Below are positions 46,171 through 54,028 of a stretch of DNA of 64,000 bases, in pieces. The notes under the pieces were generated by a model. It was not told the DNA's origin. It ran no database searches and worked only from the letters and a program-made list of their open reading frames with translations. Within the stretch, counting starts at the first letter, position 1, and each line of letters begins with the position of its first letter. Both the position numbers and the translations under genes were made by a program. The stretch is from Archangium lansingense (GTDB taxonomy: Bacteria > Myxococcota > Myxococcia > Myxococcales > Myxococcaceae). Where the stretch lies: assembly GCF_026626635.1 (NCBI RefSeq), contig NZ_JAPNKA010000001.1, positions 1,054,001 through 1,118,000 on the forward strand. The letters are read 5' to 3'.

Positions 46171-46458
46171 CTACTCCTGTGCGGACACCCTTTCGACAGG
46201 CTCGACCTTGAGGCCGCCGGGGACGATGGTCATCCGGTGCTCGGCGGAGGAGTGCTGCGAGCCCCGCATCTTGAGCACCGCCATCGTCCGCTCCAGGCCC
46301 TGCGGCTTGCGCGCGTAGTCCATCAACAGAATCGCGTCTGGAATCGTCGACAGGTAGGGCGCCGCAGCGTCTTCGATGATACCCGGCCTGCTCCGCGCGG
46401 CGTTCGAGAACGGTGACAGGCCTGTCCCTTGCTGTCCATCCGTGAGCGGTGCTAGCTC
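46171..46458 (-). pseudogene. KaiC/RAD55-like ATPase C-terminal remnant
   Basis: In-frame stretch of about 95 codons on the minus strand without a start codon or ribosome site. Its last 70 residues resemble the C-terminal end of KaiC-like (RAD55 family) ATPases: PDAILLMDYARKPQGLER, TMAVLKMRGSQHSS and EHRMTIVPGGLKVE. The Walker-containing part is absent. It lies between the purine permease and the sterol desaturase. Best read as a decaying fragment left by deletion; a very short diverged gene is less likely. Confidence 0.55.
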
Positions 46459-46465
46459 TCACCTC

Positions 46466-47395
46466 ATGGGCGAGCTCCACTCAGCGTCCCGGTATCTTGG
46501 TCTCATCGCACTCTCCGCGACCCTGCTGGAAGCGGTGATGCTGAAGTTCGTCTTCAAACGTTCGTACGACTGGCGCTCCGGCCTCGCCTCCTTCGCCGTG
46601 GCGGCGGGCCGGTCCGTCAACCTGCTCCTTCCCGTGGCGGTCGCGCTGCCGGGGGCGTACTGGCTCCAGCAGCACCGGCTCTTCGATGCCTCGAGTCTGG
46701 GCGTGGGCTCGTGGGTGATTCTGTTCTTCGGCGTCGAGTTCCTCTACTACTGGTACCACCGGCTAGGTCACCGCACACGTTGGTTCTGGCTCTCGCACGC
46801 GGTGCACCACACGCCCAATGAGCTCAACCTGACCACCGTGAGCCGGCTCGGCTGGACGAGCAAGATCACCGGGGCCTACGCCATCTTCACGCCGCTGGCG
46901 CTGCTCGGCTTCTCGCCCGAGTCCATCCTCACCGCGTACAGCCTGAACCTGTCCTACCAGTTCTGGATTCACGCGGACTGGTTCCCGAAGCTGGGTCCGC
47001 TCGAGGGCATCCTCAACACGCCGTCGGCACATCGCGTCCACCACGCGGCGAACCTCGAGTACCTGGATGCCAACTATGGCGGCGTGCTCGTCATCTTCGA
47101 CCGCCTGTTCGGCACCTATCTCCCCGAGCGCGACGACGTGCCGTGCCGCTACGGCCTGGTGCACCCGCTGAACACATACAATCCCTTCAAGATCGCCTTC
47201 CATCAGTTCGGCCCGTTTCTGCGCGACGTGATGAGTGCGCGGAGCGCGCGAGAGGTGCTCGGCTACTTCTTCGCGCCGCCGGGATGGCGGCCGGATGGCA
47301 ACAGCGAGACCACCGAGGACATGCGTCGCAAGGCCGCGGCCGAGCGGCAGCAGGCAGCGGTGGCCCAGGAGCCCTCGCAGGCAACCGCTGCGTAG
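46466..47395 (+). CDS. Sterol desaturase / fatty-acid hydroxylase superfamily protein
   Basis: Integral-membrane di-iron enzyme of about 309 aa with about four or five TM helices. The three His clusters of the family are present: YHRLGHR, SHAVHHTPNELN and SAHRVHHAANLEYL. Known members are sterol C5-desaturase, C4-methyl oxidase and fatty-acid or alkylglycerol monooxygenases; the short form here cannot be assigned. The ATG at 46466 gives an N-terminal TM helix soon after; no clear ribosome site. Ends in a charged Ala/Gln-rich tail. Myxobacteria make sterols and ether lipids, so a lipid substrate is likely. Confidence 0.88.
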   Translation: MGELHSASRYLGLIALSATLLEAVMLKFVFKRSYDWRSGLASFAVAAGRSVNLLLPVAVALPGAYWLQQHRLFDASSLGVGSWVILFFGVEFLYYWYHRLGHRTRWFWLSHAVHHTPNELNLTTVSRLGWTSKITGAYAIFTPLALLGFSPESILTAYSLNLSYQFWIHADWFPKLGPLEGILNTPSAHRVHHAANLEYLDANYGGVLVIFDRLFGTYLPERDDVPCRYGLVHPLNTYNPFKIAFHQFGPFLRDVMSARSAREVLGYFFAPPGWRPDGNSETTEDMRRKAAAERQQAAVAQEPSQATAA

Positions 47396-47507
47396 TCTTG
47401 GGGTGGTTGTCCGAGGGCGCACTGGTGAATGGGGAGGTGCCGCCGGCCCAGGTTCAGGATCGGCCGCGGTAGGGACATCTTCAACACCCCACCCCGGGTG
47501 TCCGGCG

Positions 47508-47513
47508 TACAAT
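47508..47513 (+). promoter_or_regulatory. -10-like TACAAT, possible leaderless start of the double-Hsp20 gene
   Basis: TACAAT (5 of 6 to TATAAT) lies 9 nt before the ATG at 47523, with no Shine-Dalgarno between. No clear -35 at the normal distance, so an activator or alternative sigma factor might be needed. Confidence 0.35.
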
Positions 47514-47522
47514 CGATGGCCT

Positions 47523-48920
47523 ATGAGGGAGAGCATCGATCTCAGGGCATGGCGTACGGGGGAGGGGATGGCGGGCTTGGACTCGCACCCCGGGCAGCGG
47601 GACCGCTGGGAACCGGTCACGGATATCTCCGAGACCTCCGGCGAGTTCGTGTTCGAAGTGGCGCTCCCGGGTGTTGCTCGGGAGGACATCGATCTCACCC
47701 TCAACGGCGGGGGCTTCACGCTCGAGGGGGTTCGCGGCATCCCCGAGGTGGAGGGGAGCCTGCTGGTCGCCGAGCGCCATTTCGGGCGCTTCGCGCGCGA
47801 GTTCACACTTCCCGAGGAGTTCAGGGGAGATCCCCAGGCGGACTACCGTGATGGCGTCCTCACCATCCGGTTTCCGAAGAGAGGGAATCCGCAGGCGGAG
47901 GGCTCGGGCTGGACGTCCCCCTCCGCGGAGCAGGGGCAGTTGCCGCCCATCGACGTGCTGGATATCGGGCACGGGCTGCTGTTGCGGGTGGATCTGCCCG
48001 GGATTCCCCAGTCGGCGATCGACGTGCTCTTCGAGGGGCAGACGCTGACCCTGCGAGGGCAGCGGGAGCCGGAGTCCGCTGGCAGGCGCTACCTCAAGGT
48101 GGAACGCCCGTACGGAATCTTCTCCCGCTCCATCCTTCTCCCCGGCGGGGTGGAGGGGGAGGGGATCAACGCCTCCTACAAGGATGGCGTGCTGTCGGTG
48201 GAACTGCCGGCGAGCGGGACCACCTCTCGTCCCCGGAAGCTCGGCCTCCGCAGGAGGGCGGCCCCTCCGGCCCCCGCGCGGCCCGAGGACCCACTCCAGC
48301 AGCTTCGCGAAGAGCTCGAGGAGCTGCGTGCTCAGCACCAGGCACTGCGGAGCGAGATGGATGGGTACTGGCTGGCGCTCGGCTGCGGACTGAGGCTCGC
48401 GCAGGTGCCCCTTCACCAACATCTCCCGGTGGAGGTCTCCCTGCGTGATGGGGAGCCCGCCGTGCAGGAGCAGGTGATGGCGGCGGTGATGGGCTTCGTG
48501 GAGTTCGCCGGGTTCGAGCTCTGGCGGGACCTTCCTCCCGAGAGCGGCCCCTTCCTCAAGCGCTGGCAGGTGAGAACCCGGCGGAAGGAGAGCCAGCTCG
48601 AGTTCCAACAGCGGCTGCTTCGCATGCAGGAGGCGCTGGAGCTTGCTCGCGGAGGCGCGATGCAGGCGCAGGAGCCCAGACCCGAGGACTTCGCGGATGC
48701 CGAGCGGCAGAAGCTCCTGGGGGAAGCCGCCAAGGCTTGGGCCGAGGCCATCTTCACGCTCGCGACGGCGCTGCGAGCGGCCGCGGTGGATGCCTCTGTC
48801 CTCATGGGCACGCTGTCCCTGCAGAAGCAGGAGGCGGCCGTGGTCCTGCGTACCCTGGATGAGGAGGAGCTGGTCTCCCGCTTGAGGAACTGGTCCGCCG
48901 TATCCGGCGAGCAACCCTAG
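47523..48920 (+). CDS. Tandem Hsp20/alpha-crystallin protein with unassigned C-terminal domain
   Basis: Protein of 465 aa combining two small-heat-shock domains in one chain. The first (about 35-125) has FVFEVALPGVAREDIDL and ends DGVLTIRFPKRG. The second (about 140-225) has LLRVDLPGIPQSAIDVLF and DGVLSVELPASG, the usual A-x-x-x-(D/N)GVL ending. A charged coiled coil (about 250-280) leads to a C-terminal domain of ~185 residues (HLPVEVSLRDG, GFVEFAGFELWRDLPPESG, and long helices ending LDEEELVSRLRNW). I cannot assign that domain; it recalls effector-associated domains of predicted conflict systems, but this is only an impression. Likely a holdase coupled to an effector or sensor. Confidence 0.8.
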   Translation: MRESIDLRAWRTGEGMAGLDSHPGQRDRWEPVTDISETSGEFVFEVALPGVAREDIDLTLNGGGFTLEGVRGIPEVEGSLLVAERHFGRFAREFTLPEEFRGDPQADYRDGVLTIRFPKRGNPQAEGSGWTSPSAEQGQLPPIDVLDIGHGLLLRVDLPGIPQSAIDVLFEGQTLTLRGQREPESAGRRYLKVERPYGIFSRSILLPGGVEGEGINASYKDGVLSVELPASGTTSRPRKLGLRRRAAPPAPARPEDPLQQLREELEELRAQHQALRSEMDGYWLALGCGLRLAQVPLHQHLPVEVSLRDGEPAVQEQVMAAVMGFVEFAGFELWRDLPPESGPFLKRWQVRTRRKESQLEFQQRLLRMQEALELARGGAMQAQEPRPEDFADAERQKLLGEAAKAWAEAIFTLATALRAAAVDASVLMGTLSLQKQEAAVVLRTLDEEELVSRLRNWSAVSGEQP

Positions 48921-49028
48921 GGAGTGGCGGCCACCGGACAGCCGCCAGGGTTGCTCGCTGCCCGAGAGGGCAGGGGCGGGTTGGCGGGACCTGGGGCGGG
49001 GTGCACCTTTCGCCGCAGGAGGAGTGCC

Positions 49029-49445
49029 ATGCGCTCACGGACCGTACTCGCCGGGCTCACGGTGGCCACGCTCGCCCTGGGTGCGGCGAGGGCCGAGGAC
49101 CCCACCCCCCCGGAGCTCAAGGCCGCCCAGGAGAAGGCCACGCCTGGAGATCAGTTCACCGAGACGGACGCAGGCTCCATCAACGGCACGGTGAAGGGGG
49201 CTACTGGCAACGTCCTTACACTCGACGTGGGCCGGAAGGCACCACTGGTGCAGGTCGTCGTGAAGGACGAGGACACGGTGCCCATCCGTCAGGAGGGACA
49301 GCAGGCCCCGCTCGCCCTCGGGCAGCTCCAGGAAGGTACGCGCGTCCGCACCTCCTTCCGCAACGAGGGCGGTGTTCGCGTCGTGACATCCATTGAGGTG
49401 CTCGAGCCCGCGGCGGCCCCGCGCGAGAAAGGCTCGCGGAAGTAG
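49029..49445 (+). CDS. Small secreted protein, function unknown
   Basis: Exported 138-aa protein. AGGAGGAG precedes ATG 49029 and a signal peptide ends at GAARAE. The mature part is beta-rich (INGTVKGATGNVLTLDVG, VVVKDEDTVPI, GTRVRTSFRNEGGVRVVTSI) and resembles small OB-like or DUF5666-type periplasmic domains. No Cys, no TM. It lies 108 bp after the double-Hsp20 gene on the same strand and is convergent with the TlpA-like gene. No function is assignable. Confidence 0.65.
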   Translation: MRSRTVLAGLTVATLALGAARAEDPTPPELKAAQEKATPGDQFTETDAGSINGTVKGATGNVLTLDVGRKAPLVQVVVKDEDTVPIRQEGQQAPLALGQLQEGTRVRTSFRNEGGVRVVTSIEVLEPAAAPREKGSRK

Positions 49446-49472
49446 CCGTTACAGCGTGAGTCCCGCCCTGGT

Positions 49473-50288
49473 TCACTGGCTTCGCAGGGTCCGCTCGATG
49501 TGGGCCGCGAGCGCGCTGCGGTTGAGGTTGCCGGGGGACTGCGCCACCAGCCTCCCCTGGCCATCGAGCAGGGCGAGGTAGGGAATGGCATTCGGGTACG
49601 TCCCGCCGAAGTCGCTCACCGCGCGCTTGAGGGTGCCGGGAGGGTAGGGAGCGGCGCGCAGGGCCTGAAACGCGGGGCGGGACTTCTTCAGGTAGCGGAC
49701 GAGGTCGGACGGATCTTCGTCGATCGACAGGCCCACCACCTCCAGGCCGCGCTCCTGGTAGTTGAGCGCCAACTGGTTCACGGTGGGAAAGGTCTGCCGG
49801 CAGGCCGGGCACCACGAGGCGTAGATGAAGACGAGGGTGGCCTTGTTGCCCGCGCGCGTCCGCTCCGGCAGCGAGTCCACGCCCACGGTCTCGATGTTGC
49901 CGTCGAACTCCGGGGGCTCGCGAGGGCCCTTCTTGGCGGCGGCCTCGGAGCCCTCCAACTGCAAGGGGGCGGCGAGGTTGGCCGCCACCATCGTTCGCAG
50001 CGCCTGCTGCTCGCGCTGGACGCGTTGCCGCTCCTGGGAGATGCGTGAGAGGAGCTCGGCCGCTGCTTCCGCATCCAGGCTCTGCTCGGGCACCCGGCGA
50101 AGCTGCTCCTCGATGGCGGTCATCTCCGGGTCGACATAGGCCTGATCCATCTTCGCGGCGGTCAACCGCCCGAAGGCGAGATAGGCCTGGGTGTACTCCT
50201 CGGAGGGCTGTCTCTTCTTGCCGCAGGCGAGGCTCGTCATCAGCAGCAGGCCTACGAGGAGCGAACGGGAGCGGAGCAATGGGGACAT
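49473..50288 (-). CDS. TlpA-like thioredoxin-fold lipoprotein
   Basis: Lipoprotein of 271 aa with lipobox TSLAC (Cys22). The first ~130 residues are charged and helical; the C-terminal half is a TlpA/ResA-type thioredoxin domain with the redox motif WCPAC in VFIYASWCPACRQTFP, then VVGLSIDEDPSDLVRYL and the cis-Pro loop near NAIPYLALLD. It should work in the periplasm as a disulphide reductase, for example in cytochrome maturation or in defence. It starts 13 bp after the stop of the beta-lactamase-like gene (same strand), so the two are probably co-transcribed. Confidence 0.85.
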   Translation of the reverse strand: MSPLLRSRSLLVGLLLMTSLACGKKRQPSEEYTQAYLAFGRLTAAKMDQAYVDPEMTAIEEQLRRVPEQSLDAEAAAELLSRISQERQRVQREQQALRTMVAANLAAPLQLEGSEAAAKKGPREPPEFDGNIETVGVDSLPERTRAGNKATLVFIYASWCPACRQTFPTVNQLALNYQERGLEVVGLSIDEDPSDLVRYLKKSRPAFQALRAAPYPPGTLKRAVSDFGGTYPNAIPYLALLDGQGRLVAQSPGNLNRSALAAHIERTLRSQ

Positions 50289-50301
50289 GTGCCCTCTCAG
50301 T

Positions 50302-51459
50302 CTAGCGTGCGTTGGGAAAGGTCTCGAAGGGCCAGGGGCGCGTCCCGGGGGTTTCGAGCCACAGGTCCGCCACCTGCTGAGCGAGCCTCCACGGCTCTCC
50401 GCCGGCGCGATTCGTCAGGACGATGACCGTGAGCCGCTGCTGCGGATATTTCACGATGGCGTTGGTGAAGCCCGACGTCTCCCCGTGGTGCGAGAGGCGC
50501 AGCCGTCCCCCGTCCTCATCGATGAACCAGCCGAAGCCATAGCGCGAGGAGGTGCCATCCGGCAGGGTCGGCGCCGTCCACGCGAGCCGCTGGGTGGCCT
50601 CGCCGATGAGTGCGTGCGTGTCCAATGCCCTGTCCCACGCCACCAGCTCCTCCACGGACGAGTAGATGCCGCCATCTCCCAGCACTGCGCTGGTGGAGCT
50701 CTGGTCTCGCGGGCGGAAGCCCTGCGTGTCGGCCACATAGCCGTACGCGCGCTGGGGGACCGTTGAGCGGCCCTCCTCGTGTGCGACCGTCGAGCGCAGA
50801 CCCGCCGGGGTGAAGACGCGCTCGTGCAGGAAGCGGGCGAACGGCATCCCACCGACCTGCTCCACGATGAGCGCGAGCACCGCGTATCCGGAGTTGCTGT
50901 AGCGCACCGCGGTCCCGGGCGGGAAGTACGTGCGCTCGGCGCGGGAGACGAGCTCGAGCACGTCGCGGTCCTTCACCTGCACGGTCTGGGTGGCCGGGAC
51001 GAAGGCCTCATAGTCCCAGATGCCCGAGGTGTGGTTGAGGAGGTGGCGGATGCGGACCTCGCGCGCGTGGGCGGGGAAGCCGGGGAGCACGTCGACCACG
51101 CGGTCGTCGTAGCGGAGCTTGCCCTCCTCGGCGAGCCGCATGATGGCCATGGCCGTGAACTGCTTGGAGAGGGAAGCCAGCCGGTAGTGCGTCTTGGGCG
51201 TGGCGGGCGTGTGCTCCGGGAGCTCGGCCAGACCGTAGGCGCGGCTGAGCACGGCCTGCCCTTCATGAATCACGACGACGCTGGCGCCGGGACCTTCCGG
51301 GCTGGCATAGGCGGCGAAGATCGGGTCCACGGTGTGTGCGTCCGGGGCCGGGCGTGTTTTGACGCTCGACGTGGCCGCGGTACAGCCAGCGAGCAGGGCG
51401 AGGGCGGCGATGAGGGCGGCGGTCGCGAGGGGGGAGTCGTTCATACGAACGTCATCCAT
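50302..51459 (-). CDS. Serine beta-lactamase-like (class C / DD-peptidase family) lipoprotein
   Basis: Penicillin-binding-protein-like serine hydrolase, 385 aa with lipobox LLAGC (Cys26). Catalytic motifs: Ser96-x-x-Lys99 in ASLSKQFTAM, Tyr in RYSNSGY, and HHGETSGF in place of the KTG box. The His variant is common in esterase-like and peptidase-like members, so it need not give drug resistance. ATG 51459 or 51444 could be the start. It is followed 13 bp later by the TlpA-like gene and lies 75 bp downstream of the Ser/Thr kinase on the same strand. Confidence 0.85.
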   Translation of the reverse strand: MDDVRMNDSPLATAALIAALALLAGCTAATSSVKTRPAPDAHTVDPIFAAYASPEGPGASVVVIHEGQAVLSRAYGLAELPEHTPATPKTHYRLASLSKQFTAMAIMRLAEEGKLRYDDRVVDVLPGFPAHAREVRIRHLLNHTSGIWDYEAFVPATQTVQVKDRDVLELVSRAERTYFPPGTAVRYSNSGYAVLALIVEQVGGMPFARFLHERVFTPAGLRSTVAHEEGRSTVPQRAYGYVADTQGFRPRDQSSTSAVLGDGGIYSSVEELVAWDRALDTHALIGEATQRLAWTAPTLPDGTSSRYGFGWFIDEDGGRLRLSHHGETSGFTNAIVKYPQQRLTVIVLTNRAGGEPWRLAQQVADLWLETPGTRPWPFETFPNAR

Positions 51460-51534
51460 ACCTCACACCTGCCGCCTCCACTCGCGCGGAGGAGTCGTCT
51501 TGTGGCGCCTGGACCAGGCGCACGTCGGGGCCGC

Positions 51535-53133
51535 TCAGCGGCCCCGCTTGATGTCCAGCGAGGAGCTGTTGCGGCGCGGCGGGGGCTTCTGCACCGAGGT
51601 CTTCGGCGTGAGCTTCACCGAGACCTCGGGTGCGTCTCCGGCGGAAACCCGGCGCTCCACCGTCTCGTAGCCGTTCAGCTTCAGCGCCACCCGCACGGGT
51701 GGTGCATCCGGCGTGAGTGGCAGGTCCACGGGCGTCTCGCCGTGCTGCTTCCCATCCACCTCCACCAATGCGCCCGCTGGCTCCGAGAGCACCTTCAGCT
51801 TCACCGGCTGAGGCTCCACCTGCTCGGGCGGCTCGGGGTTGGCGGGCGGGGGCTGGGTCCGCACCACCTGGGGAGGCTCCGTCGGCTGGGTGGACGTGGC
51901 TGGCTGCTGGCGCAGCATCACGATTGCCGCCCCCGCGCATATGAGCAGCACGCCCACGCCGGCGCCAATCGCCACCAGCGGGAGGCGCCGCCGCGGCTCG
52001 GGGGCGGGAGGCATCGACAGCGTGTGCTTGGCGCTGCCATTCGTCAGCGGCCGGGATTGCTGAATGATGGGGGTCCCCGGCGCCGGCGGCGGTGTGGGGA
52101 CTCGTTGCGGGAGCTGCCGAGAGAGCGAGCGCACGCTGCTCGACGGGTTGGACTTCGAGTCCAGGTCCGAGTCCTCGGTGAGCTGGTCCAGGTTGGCCGG
52201 GTCCGACTCGCGCGCGATGCGCTCCGTGTACAGCTCCCTCAGGTACGCGGACAGGTGCGCGTTGCTGGCCGGCAACCGGTACTGGAGGATGTAGTCCTCG
52301 ATGGCCAGCCGGAAGGCTCCGCAGTCCGGGAAGCGCCCCTCCGGCGTGGTCGCCAGTGCGCGGAGCACCAGCTCGTCCAGGCCCGGCGGCAGCTTCGGGT
52401 TGAGTTGGGAAGGGGGCGGCACCTGGCAGTCGCGCACCAGCCGCAGCGTCATCAGGTCCGACTCACCCTTGAACAGGCGCTTGCCCGTCAGCAGCTCCCA
52501 GAGCACCACGCCCAGCGCGAACAAGTCGCTGCGTCCATCCACGTGCTGGCCGTTGGCCTGCTCCGGCGACATGTACGGGTACTTGCCCTTGAGCACTCCG
52601 GTGGCCGTCTGCGACGCGCTGCCCGCGGCCTTGGCCACGCCGAAGTCGATGACCTTCACGCCTCCGTCGAAGCCCACCAGGATGTTCTGCGGCGACACGT
52701 CCCGGTGCACCAGGTGCAGCGGTTGGCCCTGGGGATTGCGTGCCTGGTGCGCGTAGTGCAGCCCCGCCGCCGCCTCCGCGATGATGCGCAGCACCAGCCC
52801 CACCGGCAGCGGCTTGCCCTGCGTCCGCGCGAACTTCTCCAGCCGGCGCACGTCGTCGCCCTGCACGTACTCCATCGCCAGGCAGTGCCGGCTGTCGATC
52901 TCCGTCAGCTCCAGGATGGTGATGAGGTTGGGGTGCGCCAGCCGCGCCACCAGCCTCGCCTCCTCCAGGAACATGGTGAGGAACTCTTCGTCCTCAGCCA
53001 GGTGCGGCAGGATGAGCTTGAGCACGACGAGTCGTTCCAGACCGGCTCCTCGCTCGAGAGCCAGGAAGACCTGACCCATTCCGCCGGAGGCAATCTTGCG
53101 CAACAACTGGTACTTGCCGAAGGGGACTGCCAT
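51535..53133 (-). CDS. Eukaryotic-type Ser/Thr protein kinase with PEGA domain
   Basis: Membrane kinase of 532 aa. The N-terminal kinase domain has the Gly loop ASGGMGQVF, Lys39, catalytic HRDVSPQN, DFGVAK and the SPEQ segment, all intact. Then a Ser/Pro-rich juxtamembrane region, one TM helix (about 388-408), a Pro/Glu-rich spacer and an extracytoplasmic PEGA domain (KLKVLSEPAGALVEVDGKQ). This layout is typical of myxobacterial STKs. There is no Shine-Dalgarno; TATCGT lies 8 nt before ATG 53133. The partner substrate is unknown. Confidence 0.93.
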   Translation of the reverse strand: MAVPFGKYQLLRKIASGGMGQVFLALERGAGLERLVVLKLILPHLAEDEEFLTMFLEEARLVARLAHPNLITILELTEIDSRHCLAMEYVQGDDVRRLEKFARTQGKPLPVGLVLRIIAEAAAGLHYAHQARNPQGQPLHLVHRDVSPQNILVGFDGGVKVIDFGVAKAAGSASQTATGVLKGKYPYMSPEQANGQHVDGRSDLFALGVVLWELLTGKRLFKGESDLMTLRLVRDCQVPPPSQLNPKLPPGLDELVLRALATTPEGRFPDCGAFRLAIEDYILQYRLPASNAHLSAYLRELYTERIARESDPANLDQLTEDSDLDSKSNPSSSVRSLSRQLPQRVPTPPPAPGTPIIQQSRPLTNGSAKHTLSMPPAPEPRRRLPLVAIGAGVGVLLICAGAAIVMLRQQPATSTQPTEPPQVVRTQPPPANPEPPEQVEPQPVKLKVLSEPAGALVEVDGKQHGETPVDLPLTPDAPPVRVALKLNGYETVERRVSAGDAPEVSVKLTPKTSVQKPPPRRNSSSLDIKRGR

Positions 53134-53141
53134 GACGCAAC

Positions 53142-53147
53142 ACGATA
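53142..53147 (-). promoter_or_regulatory. -10-like TATCGT, possible leaderless start of the Ser/Thr kinase gene
   Basis: On the minus strand TATCGT ends 8 nt before the kinase ATG (53133), with GTTGCGTC between and no Shine-Dalgarno. No convincing -35. Confidence 0.3.
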
Positions 53148-53226
53148 ACCCGGCTTCTCAGAATCAGCGAATGTCCTCGTCGAGACATTCTGCAGAAGAG
53201 CAGGCAGGCAGGCACCCTTCGGGTAC

Positions 53227-53988
53227 TCAGGCTTTCAGTTTGTAACCAGAACGTAACGCAACCCACGCCAGGGCGGTGGCGGCGAGGGCTACGGCGAGGA
53301 GGATGCCCAGGCCGAGCAGAGGCGCGAAGCCGCTGATGCCCAGCATTCCGTAGCGCAGCCCCTCCACCATGTAGACCATGGGGTTGAAGAGGCTGATGAC
53401 GTTCCAGGGCGAGGGCAGCTCACGCACCGAGTAGAAGATGCCGCCCAGGAAGGTGAGCGGCAGCATCACGAAGGTGGGGAAGAAGTTGATCTGCTCGAAC
53501 TTCTCGGCCCACACGGCGGCGAGCATCCCCAGGACGCTGAAGGTGTAGGAGGACAGCAGGAGGAAGAGGAGCGTGGCGGGCGCGTGCTCCAGGTGGAAGC
53601 CAGTGAAGAAGGAGGCCACCACCCAGGTGAGTCCGCCCACCAGCAGTCCGCGAATCATGGCCCCGCCGATGAAGCCGGCCATCAACTCCAGGGGTCCCAG
53701 CGGCGCCACCAGCAGGTCCACCACCGTGCCTTGAATCTTGGTGATGAACAGCGAGGAGCTGCTGTTGAGGAAGGCGTTGTTGGCCAGGCCCAGGAAGACG
53801 AGCCCGGGGACGATGAACTGCAGGTAGGGCACGCCCTCCACCTCGTGCACGCGGCCGGAGAGCGAGTAGCCGAAGACGAGGAAGTAGAGCGAGGTGCTGA
53901 TGAGCGGTGAGAGGACCGTCTGGCCCGGCACGCGCATGAAGCGGCGGACTTCCTTCAGCAGCAGGGACTTCATCCCAATCGTGTTCAT
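53227..53988 (-). CDS. ABC-2 type transporter permease
   Basis: Six-TM inner-membrane permease, 253 aa, of the ABC-2 (drug/polysaccharide/antibiotic export) family. Recognisable parts: TVLSPLISTSLYFLVFGYSL near TM1, FIVPGLVFLGLANNAF, and the C-terminal LTFLGGIFYSVRELP and FNPMVYMVEGLRYGM, which is the family signature before the last TM. ATG 53988 is chosen; MKS at 53973 is an alternative, and neither has a strong ribosome site. It follows the ATPase gene by 40 bp and together they should form a two-gene exporter. Substrate unknown. Confidence 0.9.
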   Translation of the reverse strand: MNTIGMKSLLLKEVRRFMRVPGQTVLSPLISTSLYFLVFGYSLSGRVHEVEGVPYLQFIVPGLVFLGLANNAFLNSSSSLFITKIQGTVVDLLVAPLGPLELMAGFIGGAMIRGLLVGGLTWVVASFFTGFHLEHAPATLLFLLLSSYTFSVLGMLAAVWAEKFEQINFFPTFVMLPLTFLGGIFYSVRELPSPWNVISLFNPMVYMVEGLRYGMLGISGFAPLLGLGILLAVALAATALAWVALRSGYKLKA

Positions 53989-54028
53989 GAGGTCGTCGTG
54001 CGGAGTCGTGTGAAGTCGGGTGGGGCGC

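Noticed and set aside
50302..51459. Calling the serine hydrolase an antibiotic-resistance beta-lactamase
   Set aside because: The KTG box is replaced by HHGETSG, as in many esterases and peptidases of the family; no resistance claim is supported.
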